Assembly: GCF_014202275.1 (NCBI RefSeq)
Contig: NZ_JACHGF010000002.1
Span: forward strand, 744,001 to 808,000
Direction: 5' to 3'
DNA from: Rhabdobacter roseus
GTDB taxonomy: Bacteria > Bacteroidota > Bacteroidia > Cytophagales > Spirosomataceae
DNA: 64,000 nucleotides
Positions 44,612 through 53,756 of this stretch are shown here, piece by piece. Positions within the stretch are counted from its first letter, which is position 1. Each line of letters begins with the position of its first letter. The position numbers and the translations under genes are program-made. The notes below the pieces were generated by a model. It was not told the origin of the DNA. It was given only the letters and a program-made list of their open reading frames with translations, and ran no database searches.

Positions 44612-47600
44612 TTACCCACCCCCCAGCCCCTTGGCCCGCAGCGTGTCTTTTCTGAACTCATCCAATAAGCTCGAAAGATCTCTGGACATGCTCATCAAAT
44701 GCGCCGTATGGCTTGAAATCATCGTCAACTGCACCAGTGCCCCCCGGTTCACCTGAAGGGCCTCCGCCTGGTTGATCCGGATGGAGTTAATCTGGCCCGC
44801 CAGCAGCGAAGCCGTTTCTTCGGTTACACCCTTAATAGCTCCGGACATACCCTTTCCGGCCGCGTCCGCCCCTGCGCCCGTTTTCTTCCAAAGATCTATT
44901 CCGTATTGAGCGCCAATCTTCTGGGCGTCATCCATGGCCTGAAAGGCCATTTTGGTGGCCTCCGCCGAACCGGCGACAAAGCGCCCAAAATCATCAATCC
45001 AACTACCATCCCCTCCTTCTGCCATGCTGGCAGTCATATCGGCCTTCAGTTGATCCAGGTAGGGGCCTAGCACTTGCGAAAAAATCAATTGCTCTAAAAT
45101 CTTTTCCAGCACGCCGCCGACCGTATCCCCAAAGGCCAGGGCCGCGTCGGTACCTTCCCGAAAGGAGTTCACCAGTGCATCTGTCAAAGAACTGCCCAAT
45201 CCTCCGGCCAGATCCGAAATGACATCATTCATTTTTTTGTTTGCCTCATCGACCTTATCGGCCCAATCAATGGCGCTTTGTAGAATCTTTTTGGTTGTTT
45301 CATCGACTTGGTTGGTATTGATAAGGACCTGAGCCAATTCTTTATTAAACTCTCCGGTTTCAGATATGAGTTTAGGGTAGGTTTCCAGTAACCCGCCAAA
45401 AACCTCAACTTTCTTCATACCAGTAATAGCCCCCCAAATCGCCCCGACCGGTCCAAATTTCAATCCTCCCTTTAGGATCGCATCAGGATCAAGCTGGTTT
45501 TTCATACCGGTCACAGCCTTACCCCCGGAAAGCGCGGCGATTGATTCTTGGTACTTTTGCTGGGCATCGGCCAACTGGGCCATGCCGCTTTTGAGCCGTC
45601 CTGTATAGTCTTTAAAAAAAATGCTCTCATTCAGCTCGGCTTGCATCCCAATCTGCTCATTAACCAGTAGATTGAGCTCGTGCTGATAGCGGATTGCTGA
45701 TTCGTAGTGCTGTTGTTCGGCATCCTTCCTGCGCTGGGCAGCCGATAACGCCAGTTCCGCCATCTCAATCATAGCTTCGCCGACGGCCGCATACTGGTTA
45801 AGGCTCACCTTGGAGTCCTTGTTTAGCAGGGTGCCGAGTTGCCCCATCTGGGAACCAAGCGTTGTCAACGAGCGCCCGACAGCCCCAAACTGCTCGTTTA
45901 TGCCGCTCAACGATTGGCCCAATTCGCCGAAGATGCCGCTAATCGTACCCCAAGCCTCGGCGCTACTGGCCCGTAGCTCCCGATTCAGGTCGATGAGTTT
46001 ATATACCTCTTCCCGGTACCGGTCGGTATTACCCAGCCCGCGCTTGGACAGATCCTGGATGATGGCCTCCTGCCCGCTGATTCGGGCGCGCAGGCTTTGT
46101 CCCGCGCTGTCTTCCACCGTACGCGCCAAAGCCCGGTACTCCGCCGAGAGCTCGTACAGCCGAATCTTCTGCTCGTCGTGCTCCCGCTTCTCAGCGTCGC
46201 CGATGTCTTGCAGGGCATTGGTATAAACTTCGCTGTTCTTATCGGCTGTATCCCTGGCCAGTTGCTGGCGTAGGTCCTCGTAGTACTTGGTGATCTCCGT
46301 ATGCTTGGCTTCTGAGCCGACTACCTCAGTCAGGAAGGTCCGAAGCTGGGCTTTACGGGCCTTCTCGGTTTCGATCATGCGCTCGGCTACCAGTTGCCGC
46401 TGCTGCAATACGTCGGCCGTGGGCGCGGAGGCATTCAGGCTTTCCTGGGCTTGTTTCAGGTAGGCCAGGTACTCGGTCAGGTTCTGGGCTTCGAGCTGGG
46501 CGCGCTCCAAGTCCTCGGTGAAGGCCTGGATGACGGTCTTACGGCCGGAGGCCTCGTCGCGCTGCATGTTCAGGGCCACCAGGTTTTTGGATTCCCCAGG
46601 CGTAAGACCAATCGGCGAATCCCTGAGGGCTTCCAGTTTCTGGATTTCAGCCGTCAGGTAGTCCATGTACGTGCGCCCGGATTTGAGCAGCGTGGCGTAC
46701 TGCTTGTCGGCGCTATCCTGCCCAACGAATTCAACCCAGCGCTGGTACTCTTCGTACTTACGACGCTTTTCGTCCAGTTCCTCCTCAAAACTACGTACGG
46801 CCGTCGCCTTGCGCAGATCTTCAGCCTGCTTTTCGGCGTTGCGCTTGATAGCCATCTGTCGGCCCAGGGTGTCCGTGTCCGTCAACGAGGTCTTTTTAAG
46901 TACCTCATCGGCGTTTTTGATCACCTGCTCCCAGTACTCCAAGGTACCCATCGGGGTCTGGGCTAGTTTGGCCTCCCCTAGCTTAACCTGAGCCTGTTCG
47001 AGCAGGGCCTGTTGGCGCGAAAGTTCCTGTTTTTGGCTGGGTTTCAGTTTGCTGATGGCCTCATCAATCTTACGAACCGTTTGCTCCCAGTAAGCCACAG
47101 AGCCCAGCGGCTGAGGCTTGTCCTTCTCAGCTACTTTTTTGACCTTGGTGTCGTACTTGTCGATTTGTTTCTCGGCCTCCTGGATTTCTTTTTTGAGTTG
47201 CTTCCAGTCAGCACTCCCTTCTTTCCCGGCACCTAAGTCATTCAGTTTTTGTTGAGCCTCAGACTTCTGTTTCTCCCAATAAGCCTTATTCCCGCCATCT
47301 ACCACTGAAGCTGTGCCCAATAGCCCCTTCAACCCCTTCTGGGCTTGGTCAATCTGCGCATTCAGCGTGTCGAGCGAAAGCTGAGCCAGTATAGGTTGTA
47401 TCCCCTGAGCCGCGCCGCCGAGTTGCTTCATGGTGTTTAGGCTTTTCTCGACATTGGCACGCTGCTCTTTCAGGCTTTTGAGCAAGTCCTCATAATGCTT
47501 TTTCTTATCCTCTACAGAGGTGTTGGCCTCCCACTCCCTTTTTACATTTGCTTCTACTGCCTCTCCCAGCTTTTCGGCCTCGATACGGGCAACCTCCAGT

Positions 47601-49129
47601 TCCTTACGAGTGGCCTTAACGGCAATAGCCGTGCTGGCTTCATCACCCCCCGGCGTCGAAAGTAGGGCATTGATCCGCTTCTCAAGCTCCTCCACCTTTT
47701 TACGGGCTTCGTCGTAGTTTTGCTTAACCCGGTCAATACCCATCTGGTCCATGGCGGCATTAAGCCTACGCTGCGCCTCTTCCGTTTTCAGCAGCTGGAA
47801 CTGTTGCAGGGTCATGCTACCCAATATTCCCGGATATAACTTTTGCAGTTTTTCGTAGGCTTCGATCTGGGCGTACTGCGTAGCGGTTTCACTCCGGATG
47901 GTTGCAACAAGCTGGCTGGTCTGGGAGGTAAGATCGTCACGGAGTCTCTTGCTTTCCTCCTCGGCCTTATTAAGGCGCTCCTGTGCCTTCTCCTGCGCGG
48001 TGGTACTGTCGTGCAGCACCCATACGGCTACTGATAGCGCAATGATGGCCGTGGCGGCCGCTACATAAGGGTTAGCTGCGGTAACGGCATTGAGGGCTGC
48101 CTGAGCCCTGGTCTGAATGCCAATCGCAACAGCCTGGGCATAGGTGGCGGTGGTGACGGTTCCAAGCCCCCTGGCCATCTCCAGGAATAAAGTAGCAGAA
48201 GAGCTGGCGGCAACCAGGCGTTGGGCGGTCGCGATTGCAATCGTGGCGGCCTTGTAGGTACCATAAGCGGCTACGATAACCTTTAAGATGTCGAGTACGC
48301 TCTGATAGTTTTCAACCACCGAAATCGTGGTTCTCAGCGAATCGGCTATAAGGCCCTCTTGAGATTGACCAATGTCATTAAGCGCCCTTTGCCAAGCGTC
48401 CCCTAAATTGCTTACAAGCCCGGTTAGCGACTTGGATTGGGCCTCCATCAGGCCGGCAAACATGCCGCCGTCGTTCGTCAGGCTCTCAATCACCTTTTGT
48501 ACCTCGGGAAAGCCTACTTTGCCCGTCTCCACCAGTTTTTTAACCTCGCTTTCTGCTACCCCAAACTGCTTGGCAAGCTCGCGAATCATCGGTATCCCGC
48601 GACCGGTGAATTGATTAAGGTCCTGCGTGTAAAGCCTGCCTTGCGTCATGGTAGTACCATACAGGTACACAATGTCATTCAACGGAATAGATAACCCTGA
48701 CGCAATATCCCCTAATCGGGTAAGGGTTTTGGTAACGTCCTCCGAGGCTGCCCCATAGGCCAGTAGCTGTTTAGCACCAGAAGCCACCCCCTGCAAGTCG
48801 AAGGGCGTAGTGGCGGCCAATTTTACCACATCGGCCATTAACGAATCCGCTTTGGCCTTGCTTCCGAGCATCGTGCCAAAGGCAATTTCCAACTGCTGGA
48901 ACTCACCCCTGATCTGGACGATGGAGCTTGCAAGCCCTTTCAGGCTATCGAAGGCAAAGTACCCGGCGGCGGCCTGCCCCAGGCGCTTGAACGTCTCGTC
49001 GATGCCGCGGGTTTCCTTTTCGATCTTACCCGAAAAACCCATGATCCGGCGCTCCATCTCGTCGATCGAGCGCTTAAAGTCGGTATTGCGGATGACCGCA
49101 TCAAAATCCAGAGGTCCGGCATTATTCAT
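44612..49129 (-). CDS. Phage tape measure protein
   Basis: A 1505-residue protein, the largest gene of the window. Residues 60-250 hold the tape measure domain: FQQLEIAFGTMLGSKAKADS, VVKLAATTPFDLQGVASGAKQLLAYG, LYTQDLNQFTGRGIPMI, and SLTGLVSNLGDAWQRALNDIG. A hydrophobic stretch (PYVAAATAIIALSVAVWVL) follows, then about 700 residues of coiled coil and a C-terminal region with FREGTDAALAFGDTVGGVLEKI. Such proteins set tail length in siphophages and myophages. No tail tube, assembly chaperone or baseplate genes accompany it. Confidence 0.93.
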   Translation of the reverse strand: MNNAGPLDFDAVIRNTDFKRSIDEMERRIMGFSGKIEKETRGIDETFKRLGQAAAGYFAFDSLKGLASSIVQIRGEFQQLEIAFGTMLGSKAKADSLMADVVKLAATTPFDLQGVASGAKQLLAYGAASEDVTKTLTRLGDIASGLSIPLNDIVYLYGTTMTQGRLYTQDLNQFTGRGIPMIRELAKQFGVAESEVKKLVETGKVGFPEVQKVIESLTNDGGMFAGLMEAQSKSLTGLVSNLGDAWQRALNDIGQSQEGLIADSLRTTISVVENYQSVLDILKVIVAAYGTYKAATIAIATAQRLVAASSSATLFLEMARGLGTVTTATYAQAVAIGIQTRAQAALNAVTAANPYVAAATAIIALSVAVWVLHDSTTAQEKAQERLNKAEEESKRLRDDLTSQTSQLVATIRSETATQYAQIEAYEKLQKLYPGILGSMTLQQFQLLKTEEAQRRLNAAMDQMGIDRVKQNYDEARKKVEELEKRINALLSTPGGDEASTAIAVKATRKELEVARIEAEKLGEAVEANVKREWEANTSVEDKKKHYEDLLKSLKEQRANVEKSLNTMKQLGGAAQGIQPILAQLSLDTLNAQIDQAQKGLKGLLGTASVVDGGNKAYWEKQKSEAQQKLNDLGAGKEGSADWKQLKKEIQEAEKQIDKYDTKVKKVAEKDKPQPLGSVAYWEQTVRKIDEAISKLKPSQKQELSRQQALLEQAQVKLGEAKLAQTPMGTLEYWEQVIKNADEVLKKTSLTDTDTLGRQMAIKRNAEKQAEDLRKATAVRSFEEELDEKRRKYEEYQRWVEFVGQDSADKQYATLLKSGRTYMDYLTAEIQKLEALRDSPIGLTPGESKNLVALNMQRDEASGRKTVIQAFTEDLERAQLEAQNLTEYLAYLKQAQESLNASAPTADVLQQRQLVAERMIETEKARKAQLRTFLTEVVGSEAKHTEITKYYEDLRQQLARDTADKNSEVYTNALQDIGDAEKREHDEQKIRLYELSAEYRALARTVEDSAGQSLRARISGQEAIIQDLSKRGLGNTDRYREEVYKLIDLNRELRASSAEAWGTISGIFGELGQSLSGINEQFGAVGRSLTTLGSQMGQLGTLLNKDSKVSLNQYAAVGEAMIEMAELALSAAQRRKDAEQQHYESAIRYQHELNLLVNEQIGMQAELNESIFFKDYTGRLKSGMAQLADAQQKYQESIAALSGGKAVTGMKNQLDPDAILKGGLKFGPVGAIWGAITGMKKVEVFGGLLETYPKLISETGEFNKELAQVLINTNQVDETTKKILQSAIDWADKVDEANKKMNDVISDLAGGLGSSLTDALVNSFREGTDAALAFGDTVGGVLEKILEQLIFSQVLGPYLDQLKADMTASMAEGGDGSWIDDFGRFVAGSAEATKMAFQAMDDAQKIGAQYGIDLWKKTGAGADAAGKGMSGAIKGVTEETASLLAGQINSIRINQAEALQVNRGALVQLTMISSHTAHLMSMSRDLSSLLDEFRKDTLRAKGLGGG

Positions 49130-49156
49130 AGTGCGTGTATAGTTAAATGGGTACTA

Positions 49157-49378
49157 TTAATTCGGTTTGAAAGAGGCGCTATGAATTCTCCCCCAAAAGC
49201 CTGTCTTTCTTAGAAAGTACATCTGAAGCTCTACATGAGGGATTCTATTCATAAACTTCTGAATCTCTTCCCGTTGCATCAGCTGGTGCTTGTGCAGTAT
49301 AGAGACGTAGATTTCGAGCCTACAATTGCTGCTGACCGCTTGGTGGTACATGAGCATACCCAGGGATCTCGGATTCAT
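49157..49378 (-). CDS. Small phage protein, translationally coupled
   Basis: A 73-residue protein from the ATG at 49378, which overlaps the stop of the upstream gene as ATGA. It starts MNPRSLGMLMYHQAVSSNCR and has a basic helical centre (HKHQLMQREEIQKFMNRI). It precedes the tape measure gene. No family is recognised. A longer frame to 49555 exists but would overlap the upstream gene too far. Confidence 0.6.
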   Translation of the reverse strand: MNPRSLGMLMYHQAVSSNCRLEIYVSILHKHQLMQREEIQKFMNRIPHVELQMYFLRKTGFWGRIHSASFKPN

Positions 49379-49701
49379 ATCTCTACCTTTTCGACTGAAT
49401 TGATGATATCCTCGTATGGGTCCTCCGCCGGTACCGGATGCAGGGATGACACTTTGTGACCCGTAGAGGCCAGGTGCTTTTGCATGTCTCGCCGCGTAGA
49501 AGCTGAGAATATAACCACCGCACCTTGCTGCCCCATCATGCAGTAGAAAAACCAATTCTGAACATAGTGTATGGGAAGATTCAACCGACCTTTAAGGGCG
49601 CTTAAAGCGGCTTTGTCTTTTGTTTTTACCGCCCGTTGAATGAGCAGTTTATGGGCGGAACTGCCTGGGAGAATGGTGATGTAAGCCGGTCCTTTTTTCA
49701 T
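49375..49701 (-). CDS. Hypothetical phage protein
   Basis: A 108-residue protein starting MKKGPAYITILPGSSAHKLL, with a mixed alpha/beta fold and a polar C-terminus. Its start overlaps the DUF5681 stop as ATGA, and its end overlaps the next start in the same way. No family is recognised. Confidence 0.7.
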   Translation of the reverse strand: MKKGPAYITILPGSSAHKLLIQRAVKTKDKAALSALKGRLNLPIHYVQNWFFYCMMGQQGAVVIFSASTRRDMQKHLASTGHKVSSLHPVPAEDPYEDIINSVEKVEI

Positions 49702-50006
49702 GAGGCTTCTTCGTTTAGAATTTTGTCTATCAATCTATTCAGCTGGTCGTCTGAAAGCCCTTCAATCCGGGAAGTGAGCTCGGCAGATACCTCAACCGAT
49801 TGCAGTTTTGGGAGAGCGTAGCCCAGCAGCTTTTCGATGAAGTTGAGGCGGTCACGTGCCGTCACTCTTTTTAGGTCGGTCTGGATACTGTCCCAATTGT
49901 TATCGAGAAGCTCCAGGACTGCCTTTCGAAGATCAGATGAGGCTTTGTTGCTTGAGCCCCGAGGTCTACCTTTAGGGTTCCCGCTCTGTGTGGGTTGAAA
50001 TGGCAT
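49698..50006 (-). CDS. DUF5681 (KGRP-motif) protein
   Basis: A 102-residue basic protein. The N-terminal SGNPKGRPRGSSNKASSDLRKA is the DUF5681 signature, often found next to phage packaging genes. A helical part DNWDSIQTDLKRVTARDRLNFIEKLLGYALPKLQ follows. It may bind DNA. Its role is not established. Confidence 0.8.
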   Translation of the reverse strand: MPFQPTQSGNPKGRPRGSSNKASSDLRKAVLELLDNNWDSIQTDLKRVTARDRLNFIEKLLGYALPKLQSVEVSAELTSRIEGLSDDQLNRLIDKILNEEAS

Positions 50007-50023
50007 TGTTGTTTCTCTGTTAT

Positions 50024-50308
50024 TTACAATAAAAATGAGGCGTTGTTACTTCTCAACGAGGCTTCGGCTGCCTCCTCTGCGGCGTTGAGCATTCCTGTAT
50101 ACGGCTCGCCCGGGCTCTCACCTTGTGCCTTCAAAATCAGGGATTGCAGCAGCTCCCGTTCGACGGATGACAGGCGGTCCAGGTCATAATGACTCCCGTC
50201 TGCCTGACCCTTGAAAATCTCGGCTAAACTGCGGTGCTTGCTGGGGTCGTACTGGCCCTCACGGGCCAGCTCCAAAAGGGCTATTTTTTGTTCACGGTCA
50301 AGTTTCAT
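50024..50308 (-). CDS. Hypothetical protein after the DnaB helicase
   Basis: The ATG at 50308 gives 94 residues (MKLDREQKIALLELAREGQY onward), acidic and helical. The frame is open to a TTG overlapping the helicase stop, but MKLDRE is the likely start. It probably belongs to the same operon as the helicase. No family is recognised. Confidence 0.6.
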   Translation of the reverse strand: MKLDREQKIALLELAREGQYDPSKHRSLAEIFKGQADGSHYDLDRLSSVERELLQSLILKAQGESPGEPYTGMLNAAEEAAEASLRSNNASFLL

Positions 50309-50340
50309 ATGCGTAGTATGTCGGTTTGGGAATGAATGGG

Positions 50341-51828
50341 TCAAAAAGGTGCATCCTCAACTTTCTCCAGAGTCAGGTTACCCTCACTCGACATGGGCGT
50401 AGAGTAATTGGGATTAGTCTCCAGGGGCTGAAAACCAGGAAATTGATCACTGAATCGGCCGGTGGCAAGGTGAGCGAAGCGGTCTACCCGAACGACATCC
50501 CCATCCCGGTTTTTCAGCAGGTACAGGCAGTAGGTTCCCTGCTTGAAGGGCACCTTGTTTTCTTCCCCGTACTGCTCATCGTAGAGCGTGATGTTTTTCC
50601 GTGCGTAGTACTCCGGATTGAAAAGGCCAATGATCAGCGAGGCGTCTTGCTCCAATTGGCCGGACTCTTTCAGGTCCGAATCCTTGGGTCTGGGGTCGGA
50701 ACGCCCTTCGGTAGCCCGGCTGAGCTGAGCCAGGGCGATGACCGGAATTTTCAGGTTCCGCTGCATGGTCTTGACCGCCTTGGTGACCTCCGTGACCCGG
50801 TCGTAGCCCTTCGTGTGCCCTCTGATCTCCAGGTACTGGATGTAGTCGATGATGATAAGCTCGACCTTGTGAATCCTCCTCCACTCGCTGGCGATGGCTT
50901 CCAGACGGTATACGTCTTTGACCGCGGTATCGTCGAAGAAGTAGAGCGGTAGTTTGGCCAGCTCAGCCAGGGCATTCTCTATGCGCTTGTAATCCTCCAA
51001 GTCGACCTCTCCGTTGCGGATGCGCCGGTATTCAATGCCCGTTAGGTTGGCCGCCAGGCGGACCATGAGCTGGGCGGCAGGCATTTCCATCGAGAAGAAA
51101 CCGACGGGATGCCCGGCCCCGGCCGCGGCCAGGGCAAAATCCAGCGCGCAGCTGGTCTTTCCGGATCCGGGACGACCGGCCAGGATGATCAGCTGGTCTT
51201 CCTGCCAACCTCCGGTATACCTATCCAGCTTGGAGCTACCGGAGGGCACGCCGACGGCCTTTCCTGTCTTCCGGGCCGCCATGCTCTTGTTGACCTTGCC
51301 CAGCGCTTCCATGGCGGCTTCTTTGCTGGATTTTTCCAGTTTACCCAGACCCGAAAGTGTAAGTACTTTGAGGATATTCTGGCAAGTATCGATCAGTTCG
51401 GTATCGGAAGCTTCATTAGATAGCTGCTTGTTGAGGTCTAAATTGAATTCTGAGGCATTATATCTGCGAAATAAGGAAAGTATACCTTCAGCGCAATCAA
51501 TGATCTCTACGGGCTTATTGGGGGCCATTTCGTCAAAGGCTAGCGAGAGCTTGGCGGCCTTCAATGTTTCAAACCTTCCCCGGGCCCGTACTCGGGTCAA
51601 GACCGCATGAGGCCGAATGATCTCTCCTTCACGGTGAAGCTCACTAATGCACTCGTAGCAAATGCGGGCTGCCTCATCCTGGAAGACCTCCGTTCCGGGC
51701 AGTAGCTTCTGAACCGGGGCGATCATTGCCGGATGATGGGCTAGGGCCGTGACCAGCAGACGCTCCTGGTAGACATCGACGAATTTGGCCAGGGAATCCG
51801 ATGAGGTAGCTTTATGGGCGGTCTTCAT
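50341..51828 (-). CDS. DnaB-like replicative helicase
   Basis: A 495-residue protein with both DnaB parts. An N-terminal helical domain (AHHPAMIAPVQKLLPGTEVFQD) is followed by a RecA-like ATPase with Walker A GRPGSGKTSCALDFAL, Walker B-type VELIIIDYIQYLEIRG, and the DnaB motif IALAQLSRATEGRSDPRPKDSDLKESGQLEQDAS. It would load at the element's origin. The start overlaps the small upstream gene by 17 bases. This supports autonomous replication of the element after excision. Confidence 0.95.
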   Translation of the reverse strand: MKTAHKATSSDSLAKFVDVYQERLLVTALAHHPAMIAPVQKLLPGTEVFQDEAARICYECISELHREGEIIRPHAVLTRVRARGRFETLKAAKLSLAFDEMAPNKPVEIIDCAEGILSLFRRYNASEFNLDLNKQLSNEASDTELIDTCQNILKVLTLSGLGKLEKSSKEAAMEALGKVNKSMAARKTGKAVGVPSGSSKLDRYTGGWQEDQLIILAGRPGSGKTSCALDFALAAAGAGHPVGFFSMEMPAAQLMVRLAANLTGIEYRRIRNGEVDLEDYKRIENALAELAKLPLYFFDDTAVKDVYRLEAIASEWRRIHKVELIIIDYIQYLEIRGHTKGYDRVTEVTKAVKTMQRNLKIPVIALAQLSRATEGRSDPRPKDSDLKESGQLEQDASLIIGLFNPEYYARKNITLYDEQYGEENKVPFKQGTYCLYLLKNRDGDVVRVDRFAHLATGRFSDQFPGFQPLETNPNYSTPMSSEGNLTLEKVEDAPF

Positions 51829-52018
51829 AGCTTCGGATCATTTTTTGGGCCTGAGATTCATCAATGCTCCCCTCGATGAGAAGCTGAAAAGTCGTTTCCG
51901 CCAAAGACTCGGGGTCAATATGTGCCTGGGGGGAGGCCGTCAGCTTCGGCGTAGTCCCTAGCCTACCCTGGTAGCCGGGCTGAGTCCAGGGGGCGGGTAT
52001 TTCATGATTTTTGCTCAT
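51812..52018 (-). CDS. Small linker protein between replication genes
   Basis: A 68-residue protein starting MSKNHEIPAPWTQPGYQGRLG, polar and proline-rich at first and helical at the end (QLLIEGSIDESQAQKMIRSY). Its ATG overlaps the stop of the DUF4373 gene and its end overlaps the helicase start. The position suggests a helicase loader-like or accessory role, but no homology is recognised. Confidence 0.65.
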   Translation of the reverse strand: MSKNHEIPAPWTQPGYQGRLGTTPKLTASPQAHIDPESLAETTFQLLIEGSIDESQAQKMIRSYEDRP

Positions 52019-52737
52019 AGCACGGTGATTCGGGGGGCGGAGGTGGTGGGTGGTAAAGAAACGGGGGTTGGACCTTCATCGAGCCAACACTTTCCGCGCA
52101 GGTAAGTCAAAGGATTTTTGCGGTACTGCGGATCAGGGGTATTTTGAACGTAGCTGGGAATGGCAGCCAGGATGAGAGGCTTGTCTTTGTCCGGAATTTT
52201 TGCCCAAACCTCCTCGCACTTCTTGCGGTCGTTTTTCTTGCCGTACGCCGCCCAAAAATCATCGAACGATGTATTATTTATATTTTCTTTTCTTTCTTTT
52301 CCTTTTATTTCCTTTAGAGCATCACTTTTTGCTGCGTTCGCATGGTTATTCGATGCGTTCGCATTTTTACGGTCTTTTTGCCATCGGGCATTGGCGGATT
52401 CTCGGGCCTTTTGGGACTTTTCTTCCCGCTCTCTCATCCGGCGGAGCAAAGATTCCGACCAAAAGCTGGTACCATCGGAGGCAAAAAGTCCGAATTCTTC
52501 GATGCAGTCATGCAGAAAAGATGCGAACGCATTGCAATCGCATTGCAGTTGCACAGCATAGGCATTCCGGGCGTATTTCGCTTGCAGATCCAGCTTGTAG
52601 TTTTCCGATTCACGCATCATCTCGATGAGCATCCAATACCAGCCGTATCCCTCTGATCCATAGACGCTTCGCATGGCCGTTATCTTCGGATCATGACGGG
52701 CGTTACTGTCGTGGGAAAAGTAGTACGCTTCCTTCAT
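52015..52737 (-). CDS. DUF4373 / Lin1244-type replication-associated protein
   Basis: A 240-residue protein. The N-terminus MKEAYYFSHDSNARHDPKITAM and YGSEGYGWYWMLIEMMRES are diagnostic of the DUF4373 domain of phage replisome-organiser-like proteins. A basic Lys/Asn-rich linker and a C-terminal domain (FDDFWAAYGKKNDRKKCEEVW, resembling DnaD/helicase-loader modules) follow. It is likely to act at the origin with the downstream DnaB. Confidence 0.85.
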   Translation of the reverse strand: MKEAYYFSHDSNARHDPKITAMRSVYGSEGYGWYWMLIEMMRESENYKLDLQAKYARNAYAVQLQCDCNAFASFLHDCIEEFGLFASDGTSFWSESLLRRMREREEKSQKARESANARWQKDRKNANASNNHANAAKSDALKEIKGKERKENINNTSFDDFWAAYGKKNDRKKCEEVWAKIPDKDKPLILAAIPSYVQNTPDPQYRKNPLTYLRGKCWLDEGPTPVSLPPTTSAPRITVL

Positions 52738-53174
52738 GGTACCGGTTGTTTGGTGAAGTGTTGATACCAGTCGTAGAATTGCTGAAAGCTCGAAACGAGT
52801 AAGTAAACCCCTCCGGCCGCCTCAACCTGGCGCTGGTATTCGCGCTGGGCTTTACGTTGGCGATCTGAGCCTTTCTTAACTTCGATCTTCACGGAACGGC
52901 CGTTGATCGTAGCTGCGATGTCTGCGCTTCCTACTTGTGCGGAGGAGCGTATACGTTGGACGCTCCCAATAGTTCGGCTTCGACCGATGACGTCGACAAC
53001 TGTCTTTCGGCGATTGATAACCCTCCCTTCCACGCTGATCCGTATTGCCTTGGTGAGCTCATTGGTAGTTCGGTCGGAGTACCTGGGCTTGGGAAGGGCG
53101 TGCAGGGGTAGCGATGGATATTTCTTGCGTCTAGCCTCTAAGGCTAGCCCACAAAGGCATGCAATAGCATCCAT
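52734..53174 (-). CDS. VRR-NUC-like PD-(D/E)XK nuclease
   Basis: A 146-residue protein. The C-terminal half has the nuclease signature GSADIAATINGRSVKIEVKKGSD (Asp, then the E-x-K pair IEVKK) and ends with the helix RQRKAQREYQRQVEAAGG and VYLLVSS. Such stand-alone phage nucleases are proposed to resolve junctions or process replication intermediates. Its stop overlaps the next start by ATGA; it begins 4 bases after the DUF3853-type gene. Confidence 0.85.
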   Translation of the reverse strand: MDAIACLCGLALEARRKKYPSLPLHALPKPRYSDRTTNELTKAIRISVEGRVINRRKTVVDVIGRSRTIGSVQRIRSSAQVGSADIAATINGRSVKIEVKKGSDRQRKAQREYQRQVEAAGGVYLLVSSFQQFYDWYQHFTKQPVP

Positions 53175-53178
53175 CGAC

Positions 53179-53469
53179 TTACCTTTTGCCTTTTTTGTTT
53201 AACGCAGATAAAACCGCTGATTCCTCGAAAACAATCTTTCTTCCGATTTGGGAATATGGAATTTTGCCCGAAGATTTGAGACGGTGGGCGGTTGGATGAG
53301 AGCAGCCAATTAACCGGGCTAAGCCTGCAATACCATAGACATACTTTTTTTCCAAAACTTGAGGCTGTTTCAGATCATGGCTAGGTAAATGCAAAGAAAG
53401 GACTTGGACAAGCTCACCAACCGTGAGCTGAGAAATAGGGGTCTCCGCTGAAATTAGGGAAGTTGACAT
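53179..53469 (-). CDS. DUF3853-type helix-turn-helix protein
   Basis: A 96-residue protein. The N-terminal half is helical (ISQLTVGELVQVLSLHL) and the second half is a winged helix-turn-helix (YVYGIAGLARLIGCSHPTAHRLKSSGKIPYSQIGRKIVFEE). DUF3853 proteins flank integrases of Bacteroidota elements and may be excision or regulatory factors. It is the first gene of the long replication operon. Confidence 0.8.
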   Translation of the reverse strand: MSTSLISAETPISQLTVGELVQVLSLHLPSHDLKQPQVLEKKYVYGIAGLARLIGCSHPTAHRLKSSGKIPYSQIGRKIVFEESAVLSALNKKGKR

Positions 53470-53756
53470 AGAGATATAGATGTACGTATACAGCCCCCAC
53501 GCTGGCGTTTAGTACATCTTTCATCCCTTTTTCTGTTGGCGCTTGCTACCCAGTTCCTAATGCGTGGAAAGGTACAGTTTAGAAAGCCAATGACAGAAAC
53601 GGTATTATTAGATGATTCAACAAGACAAATTCGTTGTAAACCTCAAATACTACACTCAGTTGTAAGATCCCCAAAGTATCGTAGAGGTCAAACCGCTTTT
53701 ATCTCGTCTCAGTGCAAATATAATGACATTTTAATTTACTCAAAGAAATTCACATA
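53470..53756. other. Promoter region of the element operon
   Basis: About 287 bases between the integrase stop and the DUF3853-type gene. It is AT-rich at its right end and should contain the operon promoter. No gene or strong hairpin is seen. Confidence 0.4.

Noticed and set aside
49157-49555. Longer minus-strand frame of 132 codons
   Set aside because: It would overlap the 108-residue gene by 180 bases; the shorter form starting at 49378 with an ATGA overlap is preferred.
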